Assembly: GCF_003112775.1 (NCBI RefSeq) | Contig: NZ_BFCH01000006.1 | Coordinates: forward strand, 1 to 47,998 | DNA length: 47,998 bases | Source of the DNA: Mycobacterium montefiorense | GTDB lineage: Bacteria > Actinomycetota > Actinomycetes > Mycobacteriales > Mycobacteriaceae | Reading direction: 5' to 3' | Shown here: positions 25,701-33,452 of the stretch, in pieces | Layout: every line of letters starts with the position of its first letter | How positions within the stretch are numbered: the first letter of the stretch is position 1 | Translations under genes and position numbers: made by a program | Notes under the pieces: model-generated | The model's database searches: none | What the model was told of the DNA's origin: nothing | Seen by the model: the letters and a program-made list of their open reading frames with translations, nothing else

Positions 25701-26715
25701 CCAACAGCTCCAGCGTCGCCACCCGCCCCGGCGCAGTGGCCGGGTCGGTGCCGCGACGGGCCGACGCGACCGGGTTCACCATCACCTCGTCGACTCCGAA
25801 CTGCTCGGCAAGCGCCCGCAGCTGGTCGACGGCCTGGACCGCAGTACCCAGCACCGCGCGCTGTAACCCGCTTTCCACGATGTGCTGTTGGGGAGCCGTC
25901 AATTCCGCGACTTGGGCCTCCTCCACCAGAGGCACCGGCCCCAGCGGTTGCCCGGTGCGCAGCCGCGCCATCATCTGCAGGTTCGGCAGCATCAAAGCCG
26001 TTGCCTCATCGTGTGTTTCGGCCACCGAGGCATTCACCGTCAAGAATGTCACAGGCTCGGCGGTCAACTTGCTGGGCACAAATCGTGAGCGATAGACCTC
26101 GAGTGCTTCTTCGGTTCCCTTGCCGGAGAAGTGATGTGCGAACACGTAGGGCAAGCCCTTGGCGGCGGCCAAGTGAGCCGAGTACATCGACGAGCCCAAC
26201 AGCCAGAGCCGCGGTTCGCTGGCCGCGGCCGGGGTGGCCTTGAGCCGGTAGTCACCCGAGCGCAGCGGAACCATCACGCCGCGCGCACTCATCAGCGCAG
26301 CCACGTCGTCTAGGTACTCGGGGAAGTTCTCGATGTCGCGATCGTCGCGGGCCCCACGCAACGCGTACGACGTCACCGGGTCGGAGCCGGGCGCCCGGCC
26401 GATGCCCAGGTCGATCCGGCCGGGGGCCGCCGCTTCCAACAGCGCGAACTGCTCGGCGACCGCCAGAGGCGCATGGTTGGGCAGCATTACGCCGCCGGAT
26501 CCGAGTCGCAGCCGCGACGTCTGGGCGGCGAGGTACGCCAGCAGCACCGGTGGGCTGGTCGCGCCCACCGATTCCATGTTGTGGTGTTCGGCGACCCAGT
26601 AGCGCGTATAGCCGAGCCGATCGGCGGTCTGCGCCAGCGCCACGGTGGCCGCCAGCGCGGCGCCGGTCGACTGGTCGGTGCGTACCGGGACTAGATCAAG
26701 GACGGAAAGACGCAC
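25684..26715 (-). CDS. Luciferase-like monooxygenase (LLM, MsnO8-like)
   Basis: This 343-residue TIM-barrel flavin enzyme resembles bacterial luciferase. Key blocks are Ser-Val-Leu-Asp-Leu-Val-Pro-Val at the start, Tyr-Trp-Val-Ala-Glu-His-His-Asn-Met, Leu-Gly-Ser-Gly-Gly-Val-Met-Leu-Pro-Asn-His and Asp-Leu-Gly-Ile-Gly-Arg-Ala-Pro-Gly. These fit the single-component subfamily that uses FMN or, less often, F420; the substrate cannot be read from sequence. Length and N-terminus fit the family. H37Rv has no such gene between Rv1260 and Rv1261c. It is transcribed in the same direction as the Rv1260-like gene 38 bases upstream and could be in its operon. Confidence 0.88.
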   Translation of the reverse strand: MRLSVLDLVPVRTDQSTGAALAATVALAQTADRLGYTRYWVAEHHNMESVGATSPPVLLAYLAAQTSRLRLGSGGVMLPNHAPLAVAEQFALLEAAAPGRIDLGIGRAPGSDPVTSYALRGARDDRDIENFPEYLDDVAALMSARGVMVPLRSGDYRLKATPAAASEPRLWLLGSSMYSAHLAAAKGLPYVFAHHFSGKGTEEALEVYRSRFVPSKLTAEPVTFLTVNASVAETHDEATALMLPNLQMMARLRTGQPLGPVPLVEEAQVAELTAPQQHIVESGLQRAVLGTAVQAVDQLRALAEQFGVDEVMVNPVASARRGTDPATAPGRVATLELLAKELF

Positions 26716-26753
26716 GATGGCCTCAACGCATTCGGTGCCGTGTTCGTTCCCAA

Positions 26754-27884
26754 TCAGTAGGTGCTCAACGTGATCGAACCCACGATCGCGTCGAACTGCT
26801 CCTGCGATATCGGCGCACCGCCGGGAATGTTGTCAGTCGCCAGGAATTGGGTGCGCTCGGTGTAGCCGTGAAAACGCCTGAAGTAGTTGGTAAAGGCGAG
26901 CCCGTGGTCTACCCAGTCGCCCTGGGAGGCTCGCTTGAGCTCGCCGGCCAGGATGTAGGCGCCCAGCAGCGCGACACTGGTGCCCTGGCCCGAGAGCGGC
27001 GAGCAGCAGTACCCGGCATCGCCCACCAGCGCCACCCTGCCGATCGACCAGTGATCCATCACGATCTGGGCCATCTCGTCGAAGTAGAAATCCGGTGCGC
27101 TGCGCATGAGCTGCAGCAGTTGCGGTCGCACCCAGCCGTCGCCGATCATGCGCTGCTCCACCTCGGCGAATTGCGCTTCGACATCGCGGTAGTCAAGGCG
27201 CAGTTCGGTATCCATGAAGCCCAACATGGCGCGCGCCTCGGTGTTGTTGCGGGCGCTGTAGATCCCGGCCATCGTGGCGTCCCCGTAGTGCCACATCTGC
27301 CAGAAGTCCAGATCCAGGAAGTTGGGCACGGTGAAGATGGCGGCGTGGGTGCCCAGCCCCTTGATGAATCGATCCTCGGGACCGAAAACCAGACGGCGCA
27401 CATTGGAGTGCAAGCCGTCGGCGCCGATCACCAAGTCGAAACTGCGGGCGGGCGAACGTTCGAACGTCACATCCACGCCCGCGCCGCGGTTCTCCAGCGC
27501 GGCGATGCTGTCGTCGAACAGGTATTCAGTCGCCGGCTGGGTTGCCTGGTAAAGCAACTCGACCAAATCGTCACGCAGCAGCTCGATGTCGGGGTTGTCG
27601 ATGCGACCACCCGTGGGCGTCGATTCGGTATCCCGGGACAGCTCGTTGCCGTCGCGGTCGACGACGGACGAACCGCGAATGCCGGTCTTGAGGTCGGCGG
27701 CGGCGGTGAGCAGGCCCATCCGGTCCAGCACCGTCAGCGCCGGGCCCCGCACATCGATCGCCTGCCCGCCCGGGCGCAGCCCCGGGTGCCTCTCCACAAC
27801 GGTGACCGAAAAGCCATGCTGGGAAAGCCAATACGCCAATGTTGTACCGGCGACGCTGGCCCCGGAAATCAGTACTTTAGACAT
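26754..27884 (-). CDS. FAD-dependent oxidoreductase, aromatic hydroxylase type (Rv1260 orthologue)
   Basis: This 376-residue flavoprotein of the PheA/TfdB-TetX group has the N-terminal dinucleotide-binding fold Gly-Ala-Ser-Val-Ala-Gly at 8-13, the middle Gly-Ala-Asp-Gly-Leu-His-Ser motif, and Leu-Val-Gly-Asp-Ala-Gly-Tyr for the FAD ribityl chain. Members hydroxylate aromatic or polyketide substrates with NAD(P)H and oxygen, and some inactivate antibiotics; the substrate here is unknown. The gene starts 6 bases after the udgB stop, so the two genes are surely one transcript, as in H37Rv, although no functional link is evident. Confidence 0.9.
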   Translation of the reverse strand: MSKVLISGASVAGTTLAYWLSQHGFSVTVVERHPGLRPGGQAIDVRGPALTVLDRMGLLTAAADLKTGIRGSSVVDRDGNELSRDTESTPTGGRIDNPDIELLRDDLVELLYQATQPATEYLFDDSIAALENRGAGVDVTFERSPARSFDLVIGADGLHSNVRRLVFGPEDRFIKGLGTHAAIFTVPNFLDLDFWQMWHYGDATMAGIYSARNNTEARAMLGFMDTELRLDYRDVEAQFAEVEQRMIGDGWVRPQLLQLMRSAPDFYFDEMAQIVMDHWSIGRVALVGDAGYCCSPLSGQGTSVALLGAYILAGELKRASQGDWVDHGLAFTNYFRRFHGYTERTQFLATDNIPGGAPISQEQFDAIVGSITLSTY

Positions 27885-27890
27885 GGAAGG

Positions 27891-28712
27891 TCACTTAATC
27901 CCTGCCAGCTTCTTGGCTTCCATGAAGATGTCGTCGAGCATTGCCGGAGTCAGCCTACCGGTGAACATGTTCTGTTGGCTGGGGTGGTAGCAACCCAGCA
28001 AACGCATGCCCGAGGACAGCTCGGCAACCACGCCATGGCCGAACCGCGGCTTGGGCGTGCCCCGCGTCGCGGTGGCGCCCGGCAGCCGCAACGCGATCTG
28101 CCAGCCGAACCCGCCCAGCGCCACGACGGTGCGGACGTGATCGGACACCAACCGCCATTCGGCTTCCAGCCACGGCCAACAGGTGTCGCGCTCGGCCGGG
28201 GTCGGGGCGTTGGCCGGCGGCGCGCACCGGACCGGTGCGGAAATCCGAATCTGCTTGGTCTGCAAGCCATCTGCTGCATCCACACTGATCGGCTGGTTTA
28301 TCAGTCCGGCCCGGTACAGGGCCGCGTACAGCTGGTCGCCGGACCGGTCGCCGGTGAACATCCGGCCGGTGCGGTTGGCGCCGTGCGCCGCGGGCGCTAG
28401 CCCGACGATGAAGATTCGCGGCCGCTGCGATCCCCAGCCCGGCACCGGCCGGCCCCAATACGGCTGATCGGCAAATGCGCGTCGTTTGGCCACAGCAACG
28501 TCCTCACGCCAGGTGACCAACCGCGGGCAAGCGCGACAGACGCTGACCGAGGCGTCGAGTTCCGCAATCGAGTCGGCCCCGCCGGCCAGCGCCCGAACCT
28601 GCTCGGCGTCAGCGGCCTGCGGCGTCTGCGGCACAGTCGGATCGCCGGGCCACCCGGTGCCGGGCGCAACCGGCGAATCGAATGGCAATCCGGTATTCGG
28701 ATGAACAAGCAC
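27891..28712 (-). CDS. udgB: Uracil-DNA glycosylase UdgB (family 5, Fe-S)
   Basis: This 273-residue family 5 uracil-DNA glycosylase excises uracil, and also hypoxanthine and ethenocytosine in known members. Iron-sulfur ligands are Cys59 and Cys62 (Val-Cys-Arg-Ala-Cys), Cys163 (Val-Arg-Cys-Ala-Pro-Pro) and Cys178. Motif A is [10 protein letters not shown] (104-113), which lacks the classical catalytic aspartate as is normal for family 5. Motif B is His243-Pro-Ser-Gln-Gln-Asn. It is somewhat shorter than the 299-residue orthologue, mainly at the N-terminus. It is the first gene of a udgB-oxidoreductase operon and is divergent from tap. Confidence 0.93.
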   Translation of the reverse strand: MLVHPNTGLPFDSPVAPGTGWPGDPTVPQTPQAADAEQVRALAGGADSIAELDASVSVCRACPRLVTWREDVAVAKRRAFADQPYWGRPVPGWGSQRPRIFIVGLAPAAHGANRTGRMFTGDRSGDQLYAALYRAGLINQPISVDAADGLQTKQIRISAPVRCAPPANAPTPAERDTCWPWLEAEWRLVSDHVRTVVALGGFGWQIALRLPGATATRGTPKPRFGHGVVAELSSGMRLLGCYHPSQQNMFTGRLTPAMLDDIFMEAKKLAGIK

Positions 28713-28778
28713 AGGAACATCCTGCAGTCAGCCAATGCCGCCCACGAAATTCGGTGGCTCGCGTGATCGCTTTAGGGT

Positions 28779-28784
28779 TAGATT
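28779..28784 (+). promoter_or_regulatory. Possible -10 element for leaderless tap
   Basis: TAGATT at 28779-28784 matches the TAnnnT -10 consensus and lies eight bases before the ATG at 28793, so transcription would start at or next to that ATG. I see no good -35. In M. tuberculosis tap is under WhiB7 control; I cannot demonstrate a WhiB7 AT-rich site here. Confidence 0.35.
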
Positions 28785-28792
28785 CTCACGCG

Positions 28793-30046
28793 ATGTCCAT
28801 GACAAATTCCAGCCGCGGCCCGGCGATTCTGATTCTGTTCGCGACGCTGATGGCCACCGCGGGTACCGGCATTTCGCTGGTTGCCTTCCCATGGTTGGCG
28901 TTACAGCAGCACAACAGCGCCGGCGACGCGTCGGTCGTGGCCGCTGCGATGACACTGCCGATGGTGCTGTCCACGCTGGTCGCCGGTACCGCGGTCGACC
29001 TTTTCGGGCGCCGCCGTATTTCGCTGATCTCCGATTCGCTGTCCGGCGCGGCCGTGGCGACCGTCCCGGTGATCGCCTGGCTGTTCGGCGCGGACGCGAT
29101 CAACGTCGTCGAGCTGGCCGTGCTGGCATTCTTCTCGGCGGCCTTCGACCCGGCCGGGACGACGGCGCGCCAGTCGATGCTGCCCGAAGCCGCCGCCCGC
29201 GCCGCCTGGTCGCTGGACCGCGCCAACAGCGTCTACGAGGCGATTCTCAACCTGACCTACATCCTGGGTCCGGGTATCGGCGGTGTGATGATCGCCACCG
29301 TCGGTGGCGTCAACACGATGTGGATCACGGCATGCTGTTTCGGGTTGTCGTTCATCGCAATTGGGGCGCTACGCCTGGAGGGCGCCGGCAAGCCGCACCA
29401 CACGGTCCGGCCAGAAGGGTTGATGTCCGGGGTCGCCGAAGGCCTGCGGTTTGTGTGGAACCTGCGGGTGCTTCGAACGCTCGGGTTGATCGACTTGCTC
29501 GTCACCGCGCTGTACCTGCCGATGGAAAGCGTGTTGTTTCCCAAATACTTCAGCGACCGTCATCAACCCGCGGAGTTGGGCTGGGCGTTGATGGCCCTGG
29601 GGGTCGGCGGCGTGGTGGGCGCGCTCGGCTATGCCCTGCTCTCGAAATACACCCGGCGGCGCACGGCCGTGCTGACCGCGACGCTCACCCTTGGTGCCGC
29701 GTCGGTCGGCATCGCGTTCCTGCCGCCGTTGCCGGTGATCCTGGTGCTGTGTGCGGTGACCGGTTTGGTCTACGGGCCGATTCAACCGATCTACAGCTAC
29801 GTGACGCAGACCCGGGCCCCACACCACCTGCGCGGCCGGGTGGTCGGGGTGATGATGGGGCTGACCTTCGCCGCGGGTCCGTTGGGCTTGCTGGTGGCCG
29901 GCCCGCTGGCCGACACCGCCGGGCTGCGGGTGACGTTCCTGACGTTGGCGGTGCCCATCATCGTGATCGGCCTGATCGCGATCGCGCTGCCGTCGCTGCG
30001 TGAACTCGACCGCGCACCCGAATTTGCTGGCGATAACGAGCCGTAA
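28793..30046 (+). CDS. tap: MFS multidrug efflux pump Tap (Rv1258c orthologue)
   Basis: This 417-residue major facilitator with about 12 membrane helices is very similar in layout to Tap, the proton-driven pump for tetracycline, aminoglycosides and other drugs. Recognisable segments are Gly-Arg-Arg-Arg-Ile-Ser in the loop after helix 2, Leu-Glu-Gly-Ala-Gly-Lys-Pro-His-His in the central loop, and Leu-Arg-Gly-Arg-Val-Val-Gly-Val in the second half. The ATG at 28793 is favoured by the -10 element just upstream; an ATG six bases on (28799) matches the orthologue's Met-x-Asn-Ser start equally well. The frame is open back to 28682 but there it overlaps udgB. It is followed after 9 bases by the glycolate-oxidase-type gene. 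Confidence 0.9.
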   Translation: MSMTNSSRGPAILILFATLMATAGTGISLVAFPWLALQQHNSAGDASVVAAAMTLPMVLSTLVAGTAVDLFGRRRISLISDSLSGAAVATVPVIAWLFGADAINVVELAVLAFFSAAFDPAGTTARQSMLPEAAARAAWSLDRANSVYEAILNLTYILGPGIGGVMIATVGGVNTMWITACCFGLSFIAIGALRLEGAGKPHHTVRPEGLMSGVAEGLRFVWNLRVLRTLGLIDLLVTALYLPMESVLFPKYFSDRHQPAELGWALMALGVGGVVGALGYALLSKYTRRRTAVLTATLTLGAASVGIAFLPPLPVILVLCAVTGLVYGPIQPIYSYVTQTRAPHHLRGRVVGVMMGLTFAAGPLGLLVAGPLADTAGLRVTFLTLAVPIIVIGLIAIALPSLRELDRAPEFAGDNEP

Positions 30047-30055
30047 AATCAGCCC

Positions 30056-31435
30056 GTGAGCACCACAGTCAATGACGACACCCTAGCCGGCCTGATCGCC
30101 GACCTGCCCGATGGGATGGTGGTCACCGACCCCTCCATCACCGACGGCTACCGCCACGATCGCGCTTTCGACCCGTCAGCCGGCACGCCGCTGGCCGTGG
30201 TCCGGCCGCGCTGCACCGAAGACGTGCAGAAGGTGCTGCGCTGGGCCACCGCCCATCAAGTGCCCGTCGTACCGCGGGGAGCCGGCAGCGGTTTGTCCGG
30301 TGGGGCGACCGCGCTGGCGAACGGGATCGTGTTGTCGACGGAAAAGATGCGCGACATCACCGTCGACCCGGTCACCCGCACCGCGGTATGCCAGCCCGGC
30401 CTGCTCAACGCCGAGGTGAAGAAGGCCGTCGCCGGATACGGCCTCTGGTACCCGCCGGACCCGTCGTCATACGAGATCTGCAGCATCGGCGGCAATATCG
30501 CCACCAACGCCGGGGGCTTGTGCTGTGTGAAGTACGGCGTCACCACTGATTACGTGCTGGGCATGCAGGTGGTGCTGGCCGACGGCACCGCGGTACGGCT
30601 GGGCGGCCCGCGGCTCAAGGACGTCGCGGGCCTGAGCCTGACCAAGCTCTTCGTCGGCAGTGAAGGCACGCTGGGTGTCGTCACGGAAGTGACGCTGCGG
30701 CTGCTGCCCGCCCAAAACACCTCCAGCGTAGTGGTGGCCACGTTCGCCTCGCTGGAATCGGCGGTCGACGCGGTGCTCGGAGTCTCGGCGCGGCTGCGGC
30801 CCGCGATGCTGGAGTTCATGGATTCGGCGGCGATCAATGCCGTCGAGGACACCTTGCGCATGGACCTGGATCGCGGGGCCGCCGCGATGCTGGTGGCCGC
30901 CTCCGACGAGCGCGGCCGGGCCAGCGGTGAGGACGCCGAACTGATGGCGGCGATATTTGCCGAAAACAATGCAACGGACGTTTTCACCACCGATGATCCG
31001 GATGAAGGCGAGGCGTTCGTCGCGGCGCGCCGATTCTGCATCCCGGCGGTCGAGGCCAAGGGATCGCTGCTGCTCGAAGACGTCGGGGTGCCGCTTCCGG
31101 CGCTGGGCGAGCTGGTCACCGGGATTGCCCGTATCGCCGAGGAACAGGACCTGATGATCTCGGTGATCGCGCACGCCGGCGACGGCAACACTCATCCGCT
31201 GATCGTGTACGACGCTGCCGACGCCGCGATGACACAGCGGGCTCAGCTCGCGTTCGGCGAAATCATGGATCTAGCCACCGGGTTGGGCGGCACAATCACC
31301 GGCGAGCATGGCGTCGGGCGACTGAAGCGGCCATGGCTGGACGGCTACCTGGGGCCCGAGGTGGTGGCGCTGAATCAGCGCATCAAGCAGGCGCTCGACC
31401 CGCTGGGCATCCTGAACCCCGGCGCGGCGATCTAG
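30056..31435 (+). CDS. FAD-binding oxidoreductase, glycolate oxidase GlcD / D-lactate dehydrogenase type (Rv1257c orthologue)
   Basis: This 459-residue flavoprotein of the VAO/PCMH family has an FAD-binding domain with Pro-Arg-Gly-Ala-Gly-Ser-Gly-Leu-Ser-Gly-Gly and Ser-Ile-Gly-Gly-Asn-Ile-Ala-Thr-Asn-Ala-Gly-Gly. The C-terminal domain has the metal/substrate motif His-Ala-Gly-Asp-Gly-Asn-Thr-His-Pro and the final Gly-Glu-His-Gly-Val-Gly. It should oxidise a 2-hydroxy acid such as D-lactate or glycolate. GTG at 30056 begins nine bases after the tap stop, so it is probably read from the tap transcript. Length and motifs are those of a complete enzyme. Confidence 0.9.
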   Translation: MSTTVNDDTLAGLIADLPDGMVVTDPSITDGYRHDRAFDPSAGTPLAVVRPRCTEDVQKVLRWATAHQVPVVPRGAGSGLSGGATALANGIVLSTEKMRDITVDPVTRTAVCQPGLLNAEVKKAVAGYGLWYPPDPSSYEICSIGGNIATNAGGLCCVKYGVTTDYVLGMQVVLADGTAVRLGGPRLKDVAGLSLTKLFVGSEGTLGVVTEVTLRLLPAQNTSSVVVATFASLESAVDAVLGVSARLRPAMLEFMDSAAINAVEDTLRMDLDRGAAAMLVAASDERGRASGEDAELMAAIFAENNATDVFTTDDPDEGEAFVAARRFCIPAVEAKGSLLLEDVGVPLPALGELVTGIARIAEEQDLMISVIAHAGDGNTHPLIVYDAADAAMTQRAQLAFGEIMDLATGLGGTITGEHGVGRLKRPWLDGYLGPEVVALNQRIKQALDPLGILNPGAAI

Positions 31436-31467
31436 TTCGGCGTTGGGGCCTTTGCTGGGTTTTGCCG

Positions 31468-32181
31468 CTAGTCGTCCAAGCTCATTTCGTCGGCGATCCA
31501 CCGCACCGCAGTGACCTCGGGGGCCTTGATGACGTCGGCGAGAGCGGCTTCGATACGGTGGTCGTCGCGTTCGTCGGCAATCACGGTCGCGGCGATGCGG
31601 ACACCTTGATCATCGGGCAGGTCGATCGCTGTGATCGATTGCACGGTGAGGCTGGGGCGCGAAATGGCGTCAAACACCAAGCCGCGGATGTGCGCTTCGG
31701 CGCGCGTGCCGCAGCGGACCTCGAATCGGTATTCAGCAGAGGCTTTTTCAGTTCCCGGCCCATGATGGTGGTCCAGACGGCGCCCGATCGGTCGCAGGAC
31801 GATATTGGCGGCGATCACCGCACCTGCGCCGATCACTGCAGGGATTAGCAGCCCGCCGCCGGCCAGCGCGCCCACCGCGGCGGCGGCCCACAAGGTGGCG
31901 GCGGTGTTCAGTCCTGAGATGGTGGCACCTTGTTTCATGATGACGCCAGCGCCGAGAAAACCGATACCGGAGGCGACTTGGGCGGCGACGCGGGTGGGGT
32001 CGGCGTTGACACCGGTAAACGCGTAGCCACCCATGATGACGAACAGCGTGGCGCCAAGACTGACCAGGGCTGCGGTGCGCAAACCGGCGTTGCGCGATCG
32101 CCACTGCCGTTCCAACCCGATAGCTGCGCCCAGGCCAAGTCCTGCGGCGATCCGCACGACGGTGTCCACTGTGTCGATCAT
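31468..32181 (-). CDS. mgtC: MgtC virulence/magnesium-limitation membrane protein
   Basis: This 237-residue protein has four to five membrane helices (to about residue 130) and a C-terminal ACT-like cytoplasmic domain. The MgtC/SapB hallmark Gly-Ala-Ala-Ile-Gly-Leu-Glu-Arg-Gln-Trp-Arg and Thr-Ala-Ala-Leu-Val-Ser-Leu-Gly-Ala-Thr-Leu-Phe are clear. MgtC is needed for growth at low Mg2+ and inside macrophages; in Salmonella it inhibits the F1Fo ATP synthase. AGGAG six bases before the ATG at 32181 settles the start, though the frame is open to 32220. The gene is preceded on its own strand by an M-box riboswitch (32513-32675), which fits regulation by Mg2+. H37Rv has no mgtC at this place; its mgtC is Rv1811. 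Confidence 0.93.
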   Translation of the reverse strand: MIDTVDTVVRIAAGLGLGAAIGLERQWRSRNAGLRTAALVSLGATLFVIMGGYAFTGVNADPTRVAAQVASGIGFLGAGVIMKQGATISGLNTAATLWAAAAVGALAGGGLLIPAVIGAGAVIAANIVLRPIGRRLDHHHGPGTEKASAEYRFEVRCGTRAEAHIRGLVFDAISRPSLTVQSITAIDLPDDQGVRIAATVIADERDDHRIEAALADVIKAPEVTAVRWIADEMSLDD

Positions 32182-32341
32182 GTTGTACTCCTGGTGTTTT
32201 CCCGACAGCGTGCTAATCACGTGACGGAAAGGGCGCGTCGGGTGGTGTCTGCGCAGGTTTGGATTTCACGCACCGCGCCAGGCCGTGTCGGTTGTCGATC
32301 GACACTGCACACACCCGGAGGGACCCGGCTGCGACACCCAC

Positions 32342-32410
32342 TCAGCGGTGCATGAGGTGTCCGGATAGACCTATTCGCGAATTGGGATACGGACCACTGC
32401 CACTTGCCAT
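32342..32410 (-). CDS. Short ORF with a very strong ribosome binding site in the mgtC leader
   Basis: The ATG at 32410 is preceded six bases upstream by GGAGGGAGGTGAGG, the strongest Shine-Dalgarno in this region, and opens a 22-codon frame (Met-Ala-Ser-Gly-Ser-Gly-Pro-Tyr-Pro-Asn). The TGA of the previous short ORF lies inside this ribosome binding site, which suggests translational coupling. No protein family is recognisable. It may be a regulatory leader peptide or the remnant of a gene once placed behind the riboswitch. Confidence 0.4.
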   Translation of the reverse strand: MASGSGPYPNSRIGLSGHLMHR

Positions 32411-32418
32411 TTGGGTCC

Positions 32419-32496
32419 TCACCTCCCTCCAGCCACGGGGCAGTTCACCACGCCCACACGGTCGTACCTAACTAGCACAGGTGAGAGAGCGCACAT
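32419..32496 (-). CDS. Upstream ORF directly behind M-box A (Met-Cys-Ala-Leu-Ser-Pro)
   Basis: A 25-codon frame starts 17 bases after the M-box P1 helix and begins Met-Cys-Ala-Leu-Ser-Pro-Val. The other riboswitch arm has a short ORF in the corresponding position beginning Met-Cys-Cys-Glu-Leu-Thr-Pro-Ala. The shared Met-Cys start and Leu-(Ser/Thr)-Pro, and the overlap of each stop region with the next ribosome binding site, argue for function. There is only a weak ribosome binding site (GGAG). Confidence 0.4.
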   Translation of the reverse strand: MCALSPVLVRYDRVGVVNCPVAGGR

Positions 32497-32512
32497 CTAA
32501 GAGATGGTCTCC

Positions 32513-32675
32513 GCACCCCTCTCGTCAAAGCTTTGGCACTGCACGGCGTATCAGTCTCGCTGAAGCCACTTGGGCTCAACCCTTAAGCCGGGAAGAGCTG
32601 TCCTGACCCGGGGCGTCTTTCGACGTTCGGGGTCAGTGGCCTGTATCCGTGCGGACGCCTCACCTATCGAGGTGC
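32513..32675 (-). promoter_or_regulatory. M-box (ykoK) Mg2+ riboswitch A, in front of mgtC
   Basis: Read on the minus strand, the sequence contains the M-box core in order: AGGTGAGGCG, GGATACAGGCCACTG, ACGTCGAAAGACGCC, GGGTCAGGACAG, GCTTAAGGGTTGAGCCC and CAGTGCCAAAGCTTTGACG. The closing P1 helix pairs GCACCTCG at the 5' end with CGAG and GTGC at the 3' end. M-box RNAs bind several Mg2+ ions and shut off expression when Mg2+ is plentiful. The next full gene is mgtC, about 330 bases on, with two short ORFs between. No U-run terminator follows at once, so control may be by Rho or translation. Confidence 0.88.
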
Positions 32676-32685
32676 TGCGCGGACA

Positions 32686-32715
32686 AGCCTGGCACACATC
32701 AGCTCATCGGGTCAA
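32686..32715 (-). promoter_or_regulatory. Predicted promoter of the mgtC/M-box A transcript
   Basis: On the minus strand TTGACC (32715-32710) is followed after 18 bases by CAGGCT (32691-32686). A start near 32679 would place the M-box at the very 5' end of the RNA, as expected. The -10 is weak; the -35 is the same as in the promoter of M-box B. Confidence 0.45.
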
Positions 32716-32929
32716 CCCGGGGGCGGCGGCTGCTCCGCAGCGGCATGCCGCGACATCGGAAACCGTTCAGTTCACCCATATTCCCGAACCGGGGTGCAGT
32801 CCAGCCCGGCATCGGGGATGCCCTAACCGAGCGCGCACCGGGGCATGTCAACCTCGACTGCATCATAGGTCGAGTCGGTTCCGACCGTCTCGCCGGTCGC
32901 GACAACTGGTGCACCAGAAGGGGTTCGAT

Positions 32930-33085
32930 TCAGAATCCGGGTGATTGCGAATCCACCGGCCCCGAGGTCGCGGCGATCGGCGATTCCACGACTCCGACGA
33001 GCGCCAGCGCACTCAGTCCGGCGTAGTAGAGGTGGCCGGGCAGCCCTAGCGACACACCGAGAAGGGTGAGGGTGGGCGGCCCGGT
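32930..33085 (-). pseudogene. Coding-like remnant between the two riboswitches
   Basis: In one minus-strand frame the stretch reads Thr-Leu-Thr-Leu-Leu-Gly-Val-Ser-Leu-Gly-Leu-Pro-Gly-His-Leu-Tyr-Tyr-Ala-Gly-Leu, then Ala-Leu-Val-Gly-Val-Val-Glu and a TGA at 32932-32930. It has a protein-like hydrophobic pattern but no start codon of its own. An Asp/Ala-rich acidic stretch that could be its N-terminus lies just upstream in another frame, so a small membrane-protein gene may have been broken by a frameshift. The remainder of 32716-33140 holds nothing else I can support. Confidence 0.35.
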
Positions 33086-33140
33086 CTCGCGGCCGGTGCA
33101 ATCGCGTCAGCGTCGGTGTCGGACTCACTGTAGAGAAAGC

Positions 33141-33169
33141 TTGACCGGTGCGAGCCCAGCATTGAGAAT
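33141..33169 (+). promoter_or_regulatory. Predicted promoter of the M-box B transcript
   Basis: TTGACC at 33141-33146 and GAGAAT at 33164-33169 are separated by 17 bases. The predicted start near 33176 coincides with the first base of the M-box P1 helix. Confidence 0.6.
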
Positions 33170-33176
33170 TGCGGTA

Positions 33177-33353
33177 GCACCTCGCTAGGTGAGGCGTCTG
33201 CACGGATACAGGCCACTGACCCCGAACGTCGAAAGACGCCCCGGGTCAGGACAGCTCTTCCCGGCTTAAGGGTTGAGCCCAAGTGGCTTCTGCGGCTGGA
33301 TTTTTCGGTCGCGAATACGGCGTGCAGTGCCGAAGCTCTGACGAGAGGGGTGC
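33177..33353 (+). promoter_or_regulatory. M-box (ykoK) Mg2+ riboswitch B, reading toward the VWA gene
   Basis: This is the plus-strand copy of the M-box. The core of about 110 bases differs from copy A at only about two positions. The peripheral helix then diverges completely and is 14 bases longer, after which the conserved CAGTGCCGAAGCTCTGACGAG end and P1 strand return. Downstream are a Met-Cys upstream ORF, a broken small membrane-protein gene and a VWA-domain gene. From memory, M. tuberculosis has M-boxes before the Rv1806 (PE20) operon and Rv1535; a divergent pair is not something I know of. Confidence 0.88.
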
Positions 33354-33386
33354 GTGCTCAGCCGGTTCGGCTCGGCGCAACGCCCC

Positions 33387-33452
33387 GTGTGCTGTGAGTT
33401 GACGCCCGCGTGCGTCCCGGCTGCGAGGAGGTGGGGAATCACCATTGGATAA
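33387..33452 (+). CDS. Upstream ORF directly behind M-box B (Met-Cys-Cys-Glu-Leu-Thr-Pro)
   Basis: This is a 21-codon frame from GTG 33387, 33 bases after the riboswitch, with two further cysteines and a Pro. Its codons overlap GAGGAGGTGGGG, a strong ribosome binding site that points to a TTG at 33445. The arrangement parallels the one behind M-box A. It is a candidate leader peptide that senses translation together with Mg2+. Confidence 0.4.
   Translation: MCCELTPACVPAARRWGITIG

Noticed and set aside
26550..28400. 616-codon plus-strand open frame
   Set aside because: It is antisense to the monooxygenase, FAD oxidoreductase and udgB genes, all of which have clear motifs; the translated product is low-complexity shadow sequence.
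28735..30003. 422-codon frame overlapping tap on the same strand
   Set aside because: It is a plus-one-phase shadow of tap, Arg- and Gly-rich with no membrane helices.
32562..33290. Inverted repeats taken as the ends of an insertion sequence
   Set aside because: The repeats are M-box riboswitches, the spacer holds no transposase, and there is no target-site duplication visible.
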